In this document: positions 1-9,096 of the stretch, in pieces
Position numbering within the stretch: the first letter of the stretch is position 1
Layout: each line of letters opens with the position of its first letter
IMG/VR virus record: IMGVR_UViG_3300018080_000050
Coordinates: 1-43,882 of that record
From: a virus
DNA length: 43,882 nucleotides
Direction: 5' to 3' (one strand)
Position numbers and translations under genes: made by a program
The notes under the pieces: generated by a model
What the model saw: only the letters and a program-made list of their open reading frames with translations
Told to the model about the DNA's origin: nothing
The model's database searches: none

Positions 1-123
1 TAGTTCTACGCTTTCGATCTATGCTACGATATGAGAACGCTAACGTAGATGATTCTAAAATACTTAAAACATCTTTTTCTAAGGCCGTGCGCTTAGCCAT
101 AGAACTATTTCTAATTTCTATAA
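1..123. repeat. Terminal direct repeat, left copy (circular overlap)
   Basis: Bases 1-123 are identical to 43760-43882. An exact overlap of this size at both contig ends is what a short-read assembler leaves when it closes a circle, so the molecule is a circular or circularly permuted genome of about 43,759 bp. It could also be a real short terminal repeat, but the join restores a single uninterrupted reading frame across the ends, which argues for a circularisation overlap. Confidence 0.93.
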
Positions 124-319
124 TGCCGATCTGATCCTCCTGAATAGACTGACTATCGAAAGTCTGTTCTCTTACATCTACTTCATTACGTAATAATATT
201 CCATCAAATGGAGCTCGGCTTATGTTTTCCGTTCCTCCTGTCATTATAGTAGGAGTTGAACCGTACTCTGTATATGTACCAGCCTCTAAAACCGTCTTTA
301 AATCATCCATCCAAGTCAT
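1..319 (-). CDS. Tail fibre / tail-completion fusion, 5' part (continues at 43759 and down to 41142)
   Basis: This is the first part of the gene whose remainder lies at 41142-43882. Reading the minus strand from the ATG at 319-317 there is no stop through position 1. Across the circular join the frame runs straight into the long fibre frame, adding 73 residues upstream of the Met at 100 (same as 43859). The full protein would be 978 residues. The ATG overlaps the upstream gene's stop as ATGA, a translational-coupling arrangement seen repeatedly in this late operon, so 319 is the preferred start. The N-terminal ~125 residues (mixed alpha/beta, no repeats) have the size and position of a head-tail or tail-completion protein. 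The rest is fibre-like, so this may be a fusion. The N-terminal role is inference. Confidence 0.8.
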   Translation of the reverse strand, partial: MTWMDDLKTVLEAGTYTEYGSTPTIMTGGTENISRAPFDGILLRNEVDVREQTFDSQSIQEDQIGIIEIRNSSMAKRTALEKDVLSILESSTLAFSYRSIDRKRRT

Positions 320-696
320 GAATAAGCTGTTCCTCCGGCTACCCTATATCCAGTAGCAACTCCTATTTGAATACATTTATTCCTTTCGTGTTCATATAAG
401 TAATCATGAGGTTGATATATATTTCTTGGTTCATCCGATCTCCTATTAATCTCCTCATCGTGGATACGATCAACTATTGCTAAGGCTTTCTTTTTAAGCC
501 AAGCTGTATATCTAACGTCTGTTATGCTTACGTTATCCGAACCGATCCATTGATTTAAGATTTCTGTTGCTGTATCTAAATCGTCATTTAATTTAGAAAG
601 TTTAGGAAAATCGGGATTAGCGGCCGTATAATCTGCCCATGTATCGTAGTTCTGCTTTTTAGCCCAGTCCTCCTTATCAGCATACGGAGTTGTCAT
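316..696 (-). CDS. Hypothetical head-tail connector-type protein, 126 aa
   Basis: A small, acidic, mostly helical protein with no recognised domain. It lies between the capsid genes (1272-3168) and the tail genes in the late operon, where tailed viruses usually carry head-completion or connector proteins; a helical protein of about 100-130 residues fits that class. Its stop overlaps the ATG at 319 of the fibre fusion (ATGA). Its own start at 696 follows the end of the 155-aa gene by 13 bases, with a GGAG-type site inside that gene's last codons (complement of 704-719). The connector role rests on position and size only. Confidence 0.55.
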   Translation of the reverse strand: MTTPYADKEDWAKKQNYDTWADYTAANPDFPKLSKLNDDLDTATEILNQWIGSDNVSITDVRYTAWLKKKALAIVDRIHDEEINRRSDEPRNIYQPHDYLYEHERNKCIQIGVATGYRVAGGTAYS

Positions 697-709
697 TTTG
701 GCATCTCTC

Positions 710-1177
710 CTATTCTGGAGTTAAATCTGAGAATATTTCACCTATACTAAATTGGTCCTTTTTCTTGGCCGCTTCTGCTTTTCGTTTCTTTTCTGCTTCT
801 GCTTCCGCTTTCTTTTTAGCTTCCTCTGCTTTTTTCTCTGCTTCAGCCTCTAATTTTTTTCGTTTTCTTTCAGCAGCTTTTTGTTTCTTTGCTTCCTCTT
901 TTGCTCTTTTTTCTCTTGCTTTCTCATCCGTGCTTTTTACTCCATCTCCGAATTTTTCAAAAATCTTAAGTTCGACCTCATGCCAGAATTTATTTCCTAA
1001 GCCGGTTTTTTGATGATATAATCTCATCATATCTTTAACCTGCTCCATATCAGCTTTTGTCCAATCATCTCTGGTAAGAATTTCTTTCATATCGGCATCT
1101 TTATTACGAGCAAAATACCATGTGGCTATTCGTGTAAGTAATTTTTTCTCATATTCATTAAACTTTAATTTAGTCAT
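710..1177 (-). CDS. Lys/Ala/Glu-rich coiled-coil protein of the capsid module, 155 aa
   Basis: The N-terminal ~75 residues form a compact helical region. Residues ~80-140 are an almost pure K/A/E/R segment predicted to be one long charged helix or coiled coil, ending in a short hydrophobic tail (SIGEIFSDLTPE). It sits directly after the major capsid gene and before the connector-like gene. Possible roles are a head-completion protein or a DNA-contacting internal head protein, since the basic helix could bind nucleic acid; neither is shown. The start has a good site (GAGGAATAAAT before the ATG). The low-complexity segment will attract spurious coiled-coil hits in searches. Confidence 0.6.
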   Translation of the reverse strand: MTKLKFNEYEKKLLTRIATWYFARNKDADMKEILTRDDWTKADMEQVKDMMRLYHQKTGLGNKFWHEVELKIFEKFGDGVKSTDEKAREKRAKEEAKKQKAAERKRKKLEAEAEKKAEEAKKKAEAEAEKKRKAEAAKKKDQFSIGEIFSDLTPE

Positions 1178-1210
1178 ATTTATTCCTCTGATTTGTTATT
1201 TTGATATATA

Positions 1211-1259
1211 AAAGGGGATAATTTAAAAAAAAATAACGCGGCAACTGCGTACCCCTTAT
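1211..1259 (-). terminator. Hairpin plus poly-U after the major capsid gene
   Basis: On the minus strand, just after the capsid stop, there is a short hairpin (ACGC at 1250-1247 pairing with GCGT at 1239-1236) followed by nine U residues (1233-1225). A wider pairing of AAGGGG with CCCCTT (1213-1218 with 1252-1257) encloses it and would be an alternative fold. Partial termination here would give more capsid mRNA than downstream connector mRNA, a common arrangement. The function is inferred from structure. Confidence 0.5.
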
Positions 1260-1271
1260 CCGCTAATTTGT

Positions 1272-2282
1272 TTAACCGTCGAAGTCTAAAGCTCCTGAAA
1301 CAAGGATCGCTTTACATTTATCATTCGAATCCTTGATTATAGGATCAAAAACTCCACACCAAAAGATCCCGACAACATACTTAAAGTTATCATTTACATT
1401 TCCTCCATTAGCTCTAACGATGTCAAAGTTATACCCCTGAAGTAATCTATATGCTTTATTTCCTTCCGGAGTTGTTGGAGTTGTGTAAAGAATGCGAGAT
1501 TCTTTCGTTGTAGGATATCCGGCACTATACGGATACCATCTGCTGGAATAGGCCCAACCAGCTATATCTTTCCTTTCAAGCTGTATGTCCCTTTCAGACT
1601 TACCATTAGGATTAATATGAACAGCAGCATTACCGGCTTGAGCATCCTCATGAGTATTCTTATCAGACATAATGAGATATGTCTTCTTTCTAAACTCATT
1701 CTCCTCAAGTAGGCCAGTTGCTTTCGCAGAAGTCGCTTGGTAATCATTGAAGGCGTGCATAATATCGTCGCCTCCAGCACCAGCTGCGAATATCTGACCT
1801 TGATTAAACATACCAAAGAACTTACCTTGACCACGTAATGGGTCGTCATCTCTAAGGTATATATTATCATCACCGTATGCTAAAAAGGAACTAATAGTTC
1901 TGTTCATAGGTTTAACTGCTTGTCTTAATGCTTCGGTTAGTATATCCTTATTCGTCCCAATCCGAGGATTGATCGAATTTCGCCAATTATCTACGACTCT
2001 GAAACCTATTTCTACTTTCAAACCGAAATAGACAATCTGGAGTGTAGTCTTGCCGAGTACAGGATGAACTACAGGTAAGTCTTGAATACCTGATCCCATC
2101 TTACCAGTTTCCATCTCCTTCCAATCAAAATACTCATAAGACAGAAGGCCTTTTGGAATAGGTTCGATAAGATTATTCTGCTTAAAGAAGTTTAGCATAA
2201 CGTTCGTCCCATATACAGCATCTACAATCATTGGCTGGATATGTTTGGCTTGTTCCTCTGTTATCTGTGGTGTAATTGACAT
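1272..2282 (-). CDS. Major capsid protein (HK97-fold type), 336 aa
   Basis: Assigned from context and overall features. It is 336 residues long, lies directly downstream of the protease/scaffold gene and the decoration gene, and is soluble, with no membrane segment. An N-terminal helical arm is followed by a mixed alpha/beta body. The glycine-rich loop at ~150-175 and the hydrophobic C-terminal strand ending in ALDFDG are typical of HK97-like capsid proteins of archaeal siphoviruses. The start at 2282 lies one base after the preceding stop, with a GAGGG site (GGAGGGACGCTAAA) before the ATG. A hairpin/poly-U follows. No catalytic motif is expected. An HHpred search against HK97-fold structures would settle the assignment. 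Confidence 0.8.
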   Translation of the reverse strand: MSITPQITEEQAKHIQPMIVDAVYGTNVMLNFFKQNNLIEPIPKGLLSYEYFDWKEMETGKMGSGIQDLPVVHPVLGKTTLQIVYFGLKVEIGFRVVDNWRNSINPRIGTNKDILTEALRQAVKPMNRTISSFLAYGDDNIYLRDDDPLRGQGKFFGMFNQGQIFAAGAGGDDIMHAFNDYQATSAKATGLLEENEFRKKTYLIMSDKNTHEDAQAGNAAVHINPNGKSERDIQLERKDIAGWAYSSRWYPYSAGYPTTKESRILYTTPTTPEGNKAYRLLQGYNFDIVRANGGNVNDNFKYVVGIFWCGVFDPIIKDSNDKCKAILVSGALDFDG

Positions 2283-2283
2283 T

Positions 2284-3168
2284 TTAGCGTCCCTCCATAA
2301 TCGTGAACTTCTCAGTAGATGCCGTGGCGGTTATAGCTTTTTTACAGATACCTCCTACAGCTCCTGGAGGAGCTATATCATCACCAGGATCAGCACCTTG
2401 TTGTGTAGTGGCAATAGTAAAGCCTGTTGCTGCCGCTTCACTATCGATAGCACTTTCTACTTCGCCGTTATTCGCATTAGTAATCGTAACGGTTGTAGAT
2501 GTTCCACCAACATTAGTTGCTCCAAAGTCATCCAGAGCATCTAACGCAGCAGTAATAGCATCTGAAACATCCTGTGCTGTCGCGTTAGTAGCTACGTCAA
2601 TTTCAACTCCTGTGCTACCTGCTGGAGCTGGATTAGTTCCCCCGCTATTTACATCGATCCAAACATGATAATCTTTAGGATCGCCATTCGCATCTATTGC
2701 TTGAATAGTAAAATAGGTGCTATTAAGAGAACCGGCTACATCTGCTACACAAACACATGTCGTGACTTCTACGGCCCCTACGGCAGTAGGAATAGCATAA
2801 CCACCATCAAACTGTATAGTTTGGTTCATGGATATAGCCGTATTAGTCTTACCAATCACGTTATATTCAGTTCCTTTTTGTATGGGTTCGATTAAAACCC
2901 ATGGATTCGTCGCGTAAGCGATTTTATTATCTGAATCCTTAGTCACGTCAACAATCTCAGGGAATGCCTGAGCTATGATAATTCCAGCAATCGGATTTCC
3001 TTTCACATTTAATCTTACACTTGGAAAGGTTCCGTAATACTCTACAGCCGCACCAAGCCAAGCGTCCTCTGTAAGCTTGACAAGTTTAGGTTGTACAGCG
3101 TGGCCTGAGCCGCGAGACCTGATTATCCCACTATTATAAAACGCACTTAGTCTTTCCTCTAAAGTCAT
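2284..3168 (-). CDS. Capsid decoration / head protein with inserted beta domain, 294 aa
   Basis: The N-terminal ~125 residues (decoration-like beta region) and the C-terminal ~30 residues flank a module at ~135-255. That module contains YFTIQAID, YHVWIDVN, a GT/NP/AGSTGVEI turn, TAQDVSDAITAAL and TVTITNANNGEV. This pattern recurs in many phage structural proteins as an add-on domain for surface display or sugar contact. Two Cys lie close together (VTTCVCV), with another Cys near the C-terminus. It lies between the protease/scaffold gene (1 base gap) and the capsid gene (1 base gap), the classic decoration-protein position. The exact role is inferred from order. Confidence 0.65.
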   Translation of the reverse strand: MTLEERLSAFYNSGIIRSRGSGHAVQPKLVKLTEDAWLGAAVEYYGTFPSVRLNVKGNPIAGIIIAQAFPEIVDVTKDSDNKIAYATNPWVLIEPIQKGTEYNVIGKTNTAISMNQTIQFDGGYAIPTAVGAVEVTTCVCVADVAGSLNSTYFTIQAIDANGDPKDYHVWIDVNSGGTNPAPAGSTGVEIDVATNATAQDVSDAITAALDALDDFGATNVGGTSTTVTITNANNGEVESAIDSEAAATGFTIATTQQGADPGDDIAPPGAVGGICKKAITATASTEKFTIMEGR

Positions 3169-3169
3169 T

Positions 3170-6100
3170 TTAGCTCACCTTTAAAAAGCTCCATTCATCA
3201 GGACTTTTATCCTTTTCATCGTCCTCCATATCAAGAACACTTGGAGGATCCACTGCCATAGGATCTCTGTAGAATAGTGCCTCCTTAATTAATTTCGATT
3301 TTTCTAAAACATTTAATGCCGTTTTAGCATTTTCGAAGTCTAACGTATTAACGTAATCTTCGTTGACCTCATATTTTTCAATAAGGTCTTTTTTGAGATC
3401 AGTGAAGTCCTGCTCTAACTTTTTCTTTTGCTCATCTAAAAAAGGAGCGAAATCTTGTTTGAGCTTGGCATTCTCCTGTTTAAGTACATTGACTGATTCT
3501 ACAAGGCCTTTTATCATATCTGGAGTAATATTTCCTGTATCAGTAAATTCTGGATTTTTTAAGTCAGGTTGAGAACCGGTCGTGTATAAATCATGCTTTC
3601 CGGCCTTTCTCTGCCTTGCCACAATTTCCTGAGCCTCCGTTCTTGTTTTGCCTTGGTTAATGAGAGTATCAATTTCTGAAGCATACTCCTCATTGTTTTT
3701 AATGTCGTCACCCGGAACATCTGCTGCGTCTTCGGCCATTTTCTTTTCATCCTCTTCGGACTCGTCTTCCTTCTTTTTCTTTTTGTCCTTTTCGGGCATT
3801 TTCTTTTCTCCATTTTTTGTTAAATTTTCATTTTGGTTATCAAAATCTATCGTATAAATGCTACCGTCATCCGCTTTAAAAATTATAGCATCATCAACCT
3901 CAAAGAAATCTCCTTTCTTGCCGATTTCCTTTTTTATACGTTTAGATTCCTTTTTTGTGAGTGCCAAAGCATCCACCTCCTTTAGATTTTGATCGTTATA
4001 GTCTTTTTTAAACCAACTCTTACCACTTTCTTCGAAACATTTCTTACACACAAATTTATTATTTAATTCATATGCTTCACTTCGTGGTGTTTCCTTTCCG
4101 CATTTAGCACATTTAAATGTTTCATCCATATCTTTTACTAATCGATATTGACCGGTAGGTCTATATCCCATTTTTATCTCCTCTATAATTCCTTCTTTAA
4201 GGAGCTCGTCTATTATTTTAGTTGAGAATCCTTCGTCAAGCCTGGCAAGTCCTTTAGACTTAAGAATGCTTATAATTGCCTTTCTCTCATCTCCTATTAC
4301 TAAATCATTATTCTGATTATAGCCTTTTCCTTTCTTTTCTTGTTCGTCCTCTGGACAACCACCACGGCCTTTATTTTCTCTTTTTCCTTTTCCTGAACCA
4401 TCCTTTTTAGGCTTTTTTTTATCATCCATATCGTTTATCATCTCTTTCTTTTTAGCATAACAGGCATCTCCGCCTGCTGTCGAACATCTACCAACTTCTA
4501 AATTATTAAGCGATATAGCTCCATGATCTACACGCTTAACATATTGCTTATTACCTATTATCTCATCTTCGTAGCCCATACTTAATTGCCAACCTTCATC
4601 TGGGTCTCTAAGATCAGACAACTTATCTATATCATCAAAAGTCACTATATCGGCATAAATCTTCTGATCTTTATCATTAGGTTGAAATTTATGGAAAAAC
4701 CCGATTATATCGGCATGATGAGAACCGAGCTTTTTAGTTCCTTTTAAAGGTATGTAATCTAAATTTCCATAAACATCTTTTAAATTATCGTAATCTTTAT
4801 ATAGAATGACCTTCTGTCCATTTTTAATATATTCGTAGGGGCCTGCTCTTACAATTGGCCCATGTAATGTTGAGAAGTCAAATTCATTCTCTATAAAGTC
4901 ATGAGTGTAATTAACATCCGGATATAATAATTCATCTAATATATCCATCGTTTCTATAAAATCCTTTTTTGCTTCTTTTCGTTCTCTTATTTGAACCGCT
5001 GTGATTCTTTTTACATTCTCAGCTAATCGCTTTTTTCTGCTGGCCCGTCTCATAGTTTTGAGTTTTTTAGCCTCTCGACCCTGCTCCATCTTTTCACCAG
5101 CTTCTCTAATTTCCTTTATTCTTTCTAACCTGGCTATTTTAAACTCCTCACTTTTAATTTTCCTATTCTTTTCTCTACTGAGTGAAGCGACTGCTGTGAC
5201 ACTTTCTCTATACCATTTTTTCATTTTGGCATTTTTCTTTTCTCGAGCAGCTCTTACCTGAGCTTGTGCTAAAGATAATTTACCTCCCTTCGTAACGGCG
5301 CTAAATGGAGGATTTTTAGCAACCCAATCATCATAAGCATTCTTTCTAATAATTTTTTCTTTATTTGCGGCATCAATTTTTTTATTATAACTACTTTCGA
5401 GATGTTTAATTTTACCTTTTATGTCCTTAATTTTTCCTATTACAGCTGTTCTAAAAGGATCAACATGAGGTTCCCGTAATACTCTTTCAAGACTACGAAT
5501 TTCCTTATCCTTTCGAATTACTTGTTCGTTAGCTCTATTAAGAGCGTTTCTATTACCTCCTCCTTCTAACTGTCTAAAAAACTTCTCCTGCTCTTTATCG
5601 CGTTCAGCTCTTATTTTATCCAGTTTTCTCTTTACTCGAGCTTTAGTTTTCGGCAGTCGATCACATTGAGCTTGAAGCACTTTTTCTTTAGATTTTAATC
5701 TTTTAGCTGCCTGTACCCGAACTTTTCTTATCACCTCAGGTGGTTTCTCTGCTTCAAACGTTTTTCCTTTCTTTTCTCCGTATTGTATTTTCGGCCTCTT
5801 GACTAATTGAACTGGCTTTGGAACTGGCTTAGATTTAGGTTTAGCTTTTTGTTTTTCTTTAAGTTTAACTAACTGCTTTTCGAGAGCCTTCTTTGCCTTT
5901 GGATCAAATTCTTTTTTTATTCGTGCCTTCAATTCTTTAATTTGCTTATTAAGAGAAGGAGAGAATTTAAGTAAGGTAGCCTGTGTAGGTTTTTTGATTT
6001 CTCCTTGTCGTCTCTTTTTTAACTCCTTTCTCGCTTCACGTTGCTTTTCCATGACCTTACCAGCTTTCTCAAATGATACTTCAGCAACACGTTGGCTTTT

Positions 6101-7354
6101 TGGAACGGTTTTAATTTCTCCTTTAGGACCGAACTTTATAACTTCTCCCGGTTTAAGAAAGATATGCTTTCCCTTAATTGTGATCCATCTACCTTCCTCT
6201 TTCTCTTTAACAGCATCTGTAGTCATATCTAAACTTGAATGATCCTTACATTTAAATCGGAAAGGAACTTCTTTCCCATATTTTTTACAATAATTAATTC
6301 CTGATGATGTAGTATGATTATAAGCGCATGAAGCGCATGATGTATTATTACTCCATGCTTCTTTGACCTTTTTTGTTAATTCTCTTAATCTTTCGGAGTC
6401 TGTAGTCATATCTATTTTAGGTTGGTGGATTCCTAAGGCTTCAGCTTTCTTTAACTCCTTAATTGTATATGCTTCTCTGGATGTTGGAGGTTCTTTAACA
6501 GCAGTTTTATAAGCCGATAAAGCCTGTGCTATTTCCTCAAACTTTGGCACTTTTGGAATGAACCTTTCCATTCTCGCTGACGAAACAGGTTCGTATGGAA
6601 CTTTAGAAGCCGAAGTTCCTCCAGGCGTCATCTTTTGAGGATTACCATACACCGGTCCTGATTTCTTTCCTCTAAGTTCGTCCCAAACGAAACCACCAGG
6701 ACTTCTTTTAGGCATGTCCTCAAACGCTTTCACGGCTTCCTCATTACTATTCATTTGATACTTATACGTCCTATTTGGCTTATTAAGAAACCTAACGTAT
6801 AACTTATTACCAGACACAGCTCTACCCATCACCATTGAACTTGACACAGGACTTAGGGGCCGATTTTTAAAACTTATCTTTCCTCTATATGACTTACCAC
6901 TAACCGCGTCTATTAAAGCTGGAGCACCTTTAGCTCCGGCCTCTCCTATTAACGCCTTTAATTCGTCTATTTCTTTCTGACTAAGAGAAGCGTCGTGTGT
7001 ATCATTTGTAAGGTTATAATCTTGAATAAACTTAATTCCATTGTCTATAAAGTCCTCAACCATATCTTTCGATATACCAAATTTATCATAAGCGGCAGCC
7101 AAGCACTGTTCTCTTTTCATTTTAGGTGGCTCATTACCTTTAACATGTTTCCTTATACACCCAGCAACCCATCCCTCAAAGGTTTTCGAATCATAAACAT
7201 CCTCAGTATTATAGTAAGCCATCCTTAAAACTTCTCTAACAGCTAAAGTTGGATATTTATTCCTTAATATATGAAAATTTCCTACAATTTGTGCCGACTC
7301 TGCTGCCAATTTATTTAAGCCACCTCGCATTTCTTTCCCATATATCTCCTTCAA
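3170..7354 (-). CDS. Giant KTSC - zinc - coiled-coil - prohead protease (DUF2213-like) - scaffold fusion, 1394 aa
   Basis: Domains in order: an unrecognised helical N-terminus (1-130). A KTSC-like domain follows at about 165-230 (SSSMVMGRA, LYVRFLN, YKYQ, SPGGFVWDELRG). A Cys cluster (CASC..C..C) lies near 338-370. A very long Lys/Arg/Glu-rich coiled coil runs from ~390 to 800. A prohead-protease region resembling DUF2213 covers ~805-965, with LHGPIVRAGPYEY, GSHHADIIGFFHKF, LSMGYEDE and a C-terminal GRCSTAGGDAC. A four-Cys zinc ribbon sits at ~1081-1105 (CAKC..CKKC). The C-terminal scaffold-like coiled coil is at ~1255-1394. Protease-scaffold fusions upstream of the capsid gene are common, but 1394 residues with KTSC and two zinc sites is exceptional. 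Self-cleavage into several mature products is likely (inference). The intact frame across 4.2 kb argues against misassembly. Confidence 0.75.
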   Translation of the reverse strand: MKEIYGKEMRGGLNKLAAESAQIVGNFHILRNKYPTLAVREVLRMAYYNTEDVYDSKTFEGWVAGCIRKHVKGNEPPKMKREQCLAAAYDKFGISKDMVEDFIDNGIKFIQDYNLTNDTHDASLSQKEIDELKALIGEAGAKGAPALIDAVSGKSYRGKISFKNRPLSPVSSSMVMGRAVSGNKLYVRFLNKPNRTYKYQMNSNEEAVKAFEDMPKRSPGGFVWDELRGKKSGPVYGNPQKMTPGGTSASKVPYEPVSSARMERFIPKVPKFEEIAQALSAYKTAVKEPPTSREAYTIKELKKAEALGIHQPKIDMTTDSERLRELTKKVKEAWSNNTSCASCAYNHTTSSGINYCKKYGKEVPFRFKCKDHSSLDMTTDAVKEKEEGRWITIKGKHIFLKPGEVIKFGPKGEIKTVPKSQRVAEVSFEKAGKVMEKQREARKELKKRRQGEIKKPTQATLLKFSPSLNKQIKELKARIKKEFDPKAKKALEKQLVKLKEKQKAKPKSKPVPKPVQLVKRPKIQYGEKKGKTFEAEKPPEVIRKVRVQAAKRLKSKEKVLQAQCDRLPKTKARVKRKLDKIRAERDKEQEKFFRQLEGGGNRNALNRANEQVIRKDKEIRSLERVLREPHVDPFRTAVIGKIKDIKGKIKHLESSYNKKIDAANKEKIIRKNAYDDWVAKNPPFSAVTKGGKLSLAQAQVRAAREKKNAKMKKWYRESVTAVASLSREKNRKIKSEEFKIARLERIKEIREAGEKMEQGREAKKLKTMRRASRKKRLAENVKRITAVQIRERKEAKKDFIETMDILDELLYPDVNYTHDFIENEFDFSTLHGPIVRAGPYEYIKNGQKVILYKDYDNLKDVYGNLDYIPLKGTKKLGSHHADIIGFFHKFQPNDKDQKIYADIVTFDDIDKLSDLRDPDEGWQLSMGYEDEIIGNKQYVKRVDHGAISLNNLEVGRCSTAGGDACYAKKKEMINDMDDKKKPKKDGSGKGKRENKGRGGCPEDEQEKKGKGYNQNNDLVIGDERKAIISILKSKGLARLDEGFSTKIIDELLKEGIIEEIKMGYRPTGQYRLVKDMDETFKCAKCGKETPRSEAYELNNKFVCKKCFEESGKSWFKKDYNDQNLKEVDALALTKKESKRIKKEIGKKGDFFEVDDAIIFKADDGSIYTIDFDNQNENLTKNGEKKMPEKDKKKKKEDESEEDEKKMAEDAADVPGDDIKNNEEYASEIDTLINQGKTRTEAQEIVARQRKAGKHDLYTTGSQPDLKNPEFTDTGNITPDMIKGLVESVNVLKQENAKLKQDFAPFLDEQKKKLEQDFTDLKKDLIEKYEVNEDYVNTLDFENAKTALNVLEKSKLIKEALFYRDPMAVDPPSVLDMEDDEKDKSPDEWSFLKVS

Positions 7355-7420
7355 GCCACCTTAAATGTTTCTCTTGAGCTTTCGATTTGTTGTGTAAAAC
7401 CTCTATTTTTATACCCAAAT

Positions 7421-7594
7421 TTAGCTTTTTTTATGTTTTTTATTGATTTTTTTAGTAATCCTTACATATTTACTTTTTTGCCTCTTTAAAATATGCTTAT
7501 CATCTATTAATTTAGTTATGGCATAAGCCATAGGATAAGGAATAAAAGTGAATATTAATCCTATAATTATGAATACCGGGTCATTAGTTATCAT
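7421..7594 (-). CDS. Micro membrane protein with basic tail, 57 aa
   Basis: The translation begins MITNDPVFIIIGLIF, has one hydrophobic segment (~7-28), then a strongly basic tail (KRQKSKY, KKINKKHKKS). Its ATG overlaps the portal stop as ATGA (7594-7591), indicating translational coupling. One membrane helix plus a basic cytoplasmic tail would suit a lysis, pinholin or membrane-docking factor, but nothing identifies the role. It is followed by 66 bases with no visible gene before the protease/scaffold start at 7354. Confidence 0.6.
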   Translation of the reverse strand: MITNDPVFIIIGLIFTFIPYPMAYAITKLIDDKHILKRQKSKYVRITKKINKKHKKS

Positions 7595-9096
7595 TGATTT
7601 GCCTCCGGTTTTTGAGTTATGTTTATTAATTGTCCTGTTTTATCTGAACCACCATTTGTAGGTTTTACTCCTCCATTACCAGGAGTTATTAAATTAGGAA
7701 CTTCGTTTCCTTCTTTTTTAATAGCTTTCATATTTTCCTTAGCATATTTCATCTCAAATTTAGCTTTCTTGACCTCCATTTCCTTAATCTGAGCTTCGGC
7801 AGATAATATACGTTCTTTTAATCTCTGCTCATCAGATTTATATACATTAAGGTGCCATCGAGGCCATAAATTATCTGTATCTGGAAAGAACCTCCAAATA
7901 AAGTTATCCATGACAGGATGACTGAGTTTAATCTGTCTTGAGCCTATCATTTCATAATAATCATCTTTAGATATGACTGCTGGACCGGCAGTAAGACCTC
8001 CACCTTGCGATCTACCAAATAGTTGATTCTTAGGCACTACCCAGTACGCGCATAGATCCTCCTTATACTGCTCCATAGCATCACCAATGCCTTTACCTAC
8101 TTGAGTAGGTTTCATCTCTAAGCGAGCTCCTTCCGGTAAATGCATTCTGCCATTCATCTCATAATAATCCAGCACTTCCATTATTTTATTCTGTTCGGTC
8201 ACAGTCGGGAATTTCTGTCCATAAAAAAGCACGGCGACTACATCACCCCAGTTTTGGATACCTCGAGCTATGTATATAAGGTTATTAAAATAGCCTAATA
8301 AGGAGTAACGTACTGGATCGAACATATTCATCCCCTGCCACTGTCCAGTTAGCTCTGTAGTTCTAAGAACAAACACCCGATCTCTGTGGATGTTTATTTT
8401 CTGGTTAAGTCCTCCTCCTGTAAATTCCCACTGTTCCTCATCATAATTTAACCTTTTAGATTTCGTAAGAGTATTTCCTGTTGGCTGTAGCCATCGTGGA
8501 TTTAATACTTCAAATCTCTTTGGAGGACCCTTAGGTGGCGCTTCTGACATAGCATTAATATCTGATGCTTTCCAGTAGCCTACTGATAAGCCAAAACCCA
8601 TACCTAAGTCAAATGCCTCCCAATAACGAAGCATATCTAAAAAATTAGATTGCCTCATCCACTTCGTAATATTAGGTTTCTTAACAGCCTTAGCATCCTC
8701 TTTGTCTGGATCGCTAATGAATTCGAAGCCATTTTTCACAGAATCTTCTGAAATTCCATACGTAGCTCTTGCTCCAACTCCGACAGAGTTGTGCATCCAG
8801 GTATCTAAATCTTGCAGCCTAAAGTTCCTGTCTGACGTACTCATAGCCTGATTAGACTGATAAATATTATCAGAAGGAAAGTACGGCCTCCGAAAGTCAT
8901 TAACTATTTTTTTCCTTCTACTCGAGGCCCGAAGATTTCCTACAAAATCTGTACTAAACCCAGAAGGTAAATTATTTAATTCTACTGAGACAAGGTCTTT
9001 GCCAACTGAGGTACCTGAGATTGCTTGACCACTTTCGAGCAACTCTTTCGCTTTCTCCTTGCTCACAAATCCTTTTACGCCTTTTATAGAGGACAT
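7591..9096 (-). CDS. Portal protein (DUF1073-like), 501 aa
   Basis: The portal forms the dodecameric DNA channel at the capsid vertex and docks the terminase. Evidence: ~500 residues; position after the terminase and before the protease/scaffold; an N-terminal region with PYFPSDNIYQSN; a core with VLRTTELTG and GMNMFDPVRYSLL; and the characteristic stretch VPKNQLFGRSQGGGLTAG followed by DDYYEMIGSRQIKLSHPVMDNFIWRFFPD, typical of DUF1073-type portals. The C-terminal ~90 residues are a long helix (KERILSAEAQIKEMEVKKAKFEMKYA) and a Gly/Asn-rich tail. The start at 9096 overlaps the 35-aa gene upstream; the purine-rich site GGAGAAAGG lies about 17 bases away, so initiation may depend on coupling. 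Confidence 0.85.
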   Translation of the reverse strand: MSSIKGVKGFVSKEKAKELLESGQAISGTSVGKDLVSVELNNLPSGFSTDFVGNLRASSRRKKIVNDFRRPYFPSDNIYQSNQAMSTSDRNFRLQDLDTWMHNSVGVGARATYGISEDSVKNGFEFISDPDKEDAKAVKKPNITKWMRQSNFLDMLRYWEAFDLGMGFGLSVGYWKASDINAMSEAPPKGPPKRFEVLNPRWLQPTGNTLTKSKRLNYDEEQWEFTGGGLNQKINIHRDRVFVLRTTELTGQWQGMNMFDPVRYSLLGYFNNLIYIARGIQNWGDVVAVLFYGQKFPTVTEQNKIMEVLDYYEMNGRMHLPEGARLEMKPTQVGKGIGDAMEQYKEDLCAYWVVPKNQLFGRSQGGGLTAGPAVISKDDYYEMIGSRQIKLSHPVMDNFIWRFFPDTDNLWPRWHLNVYKSDEQRLKERILSAEAQIKEMEVKKAKFEMKYAKENMKAIKKEGNEVPNLITPGNGGVKPTNGGSDKTGQLINITQKPEANQ

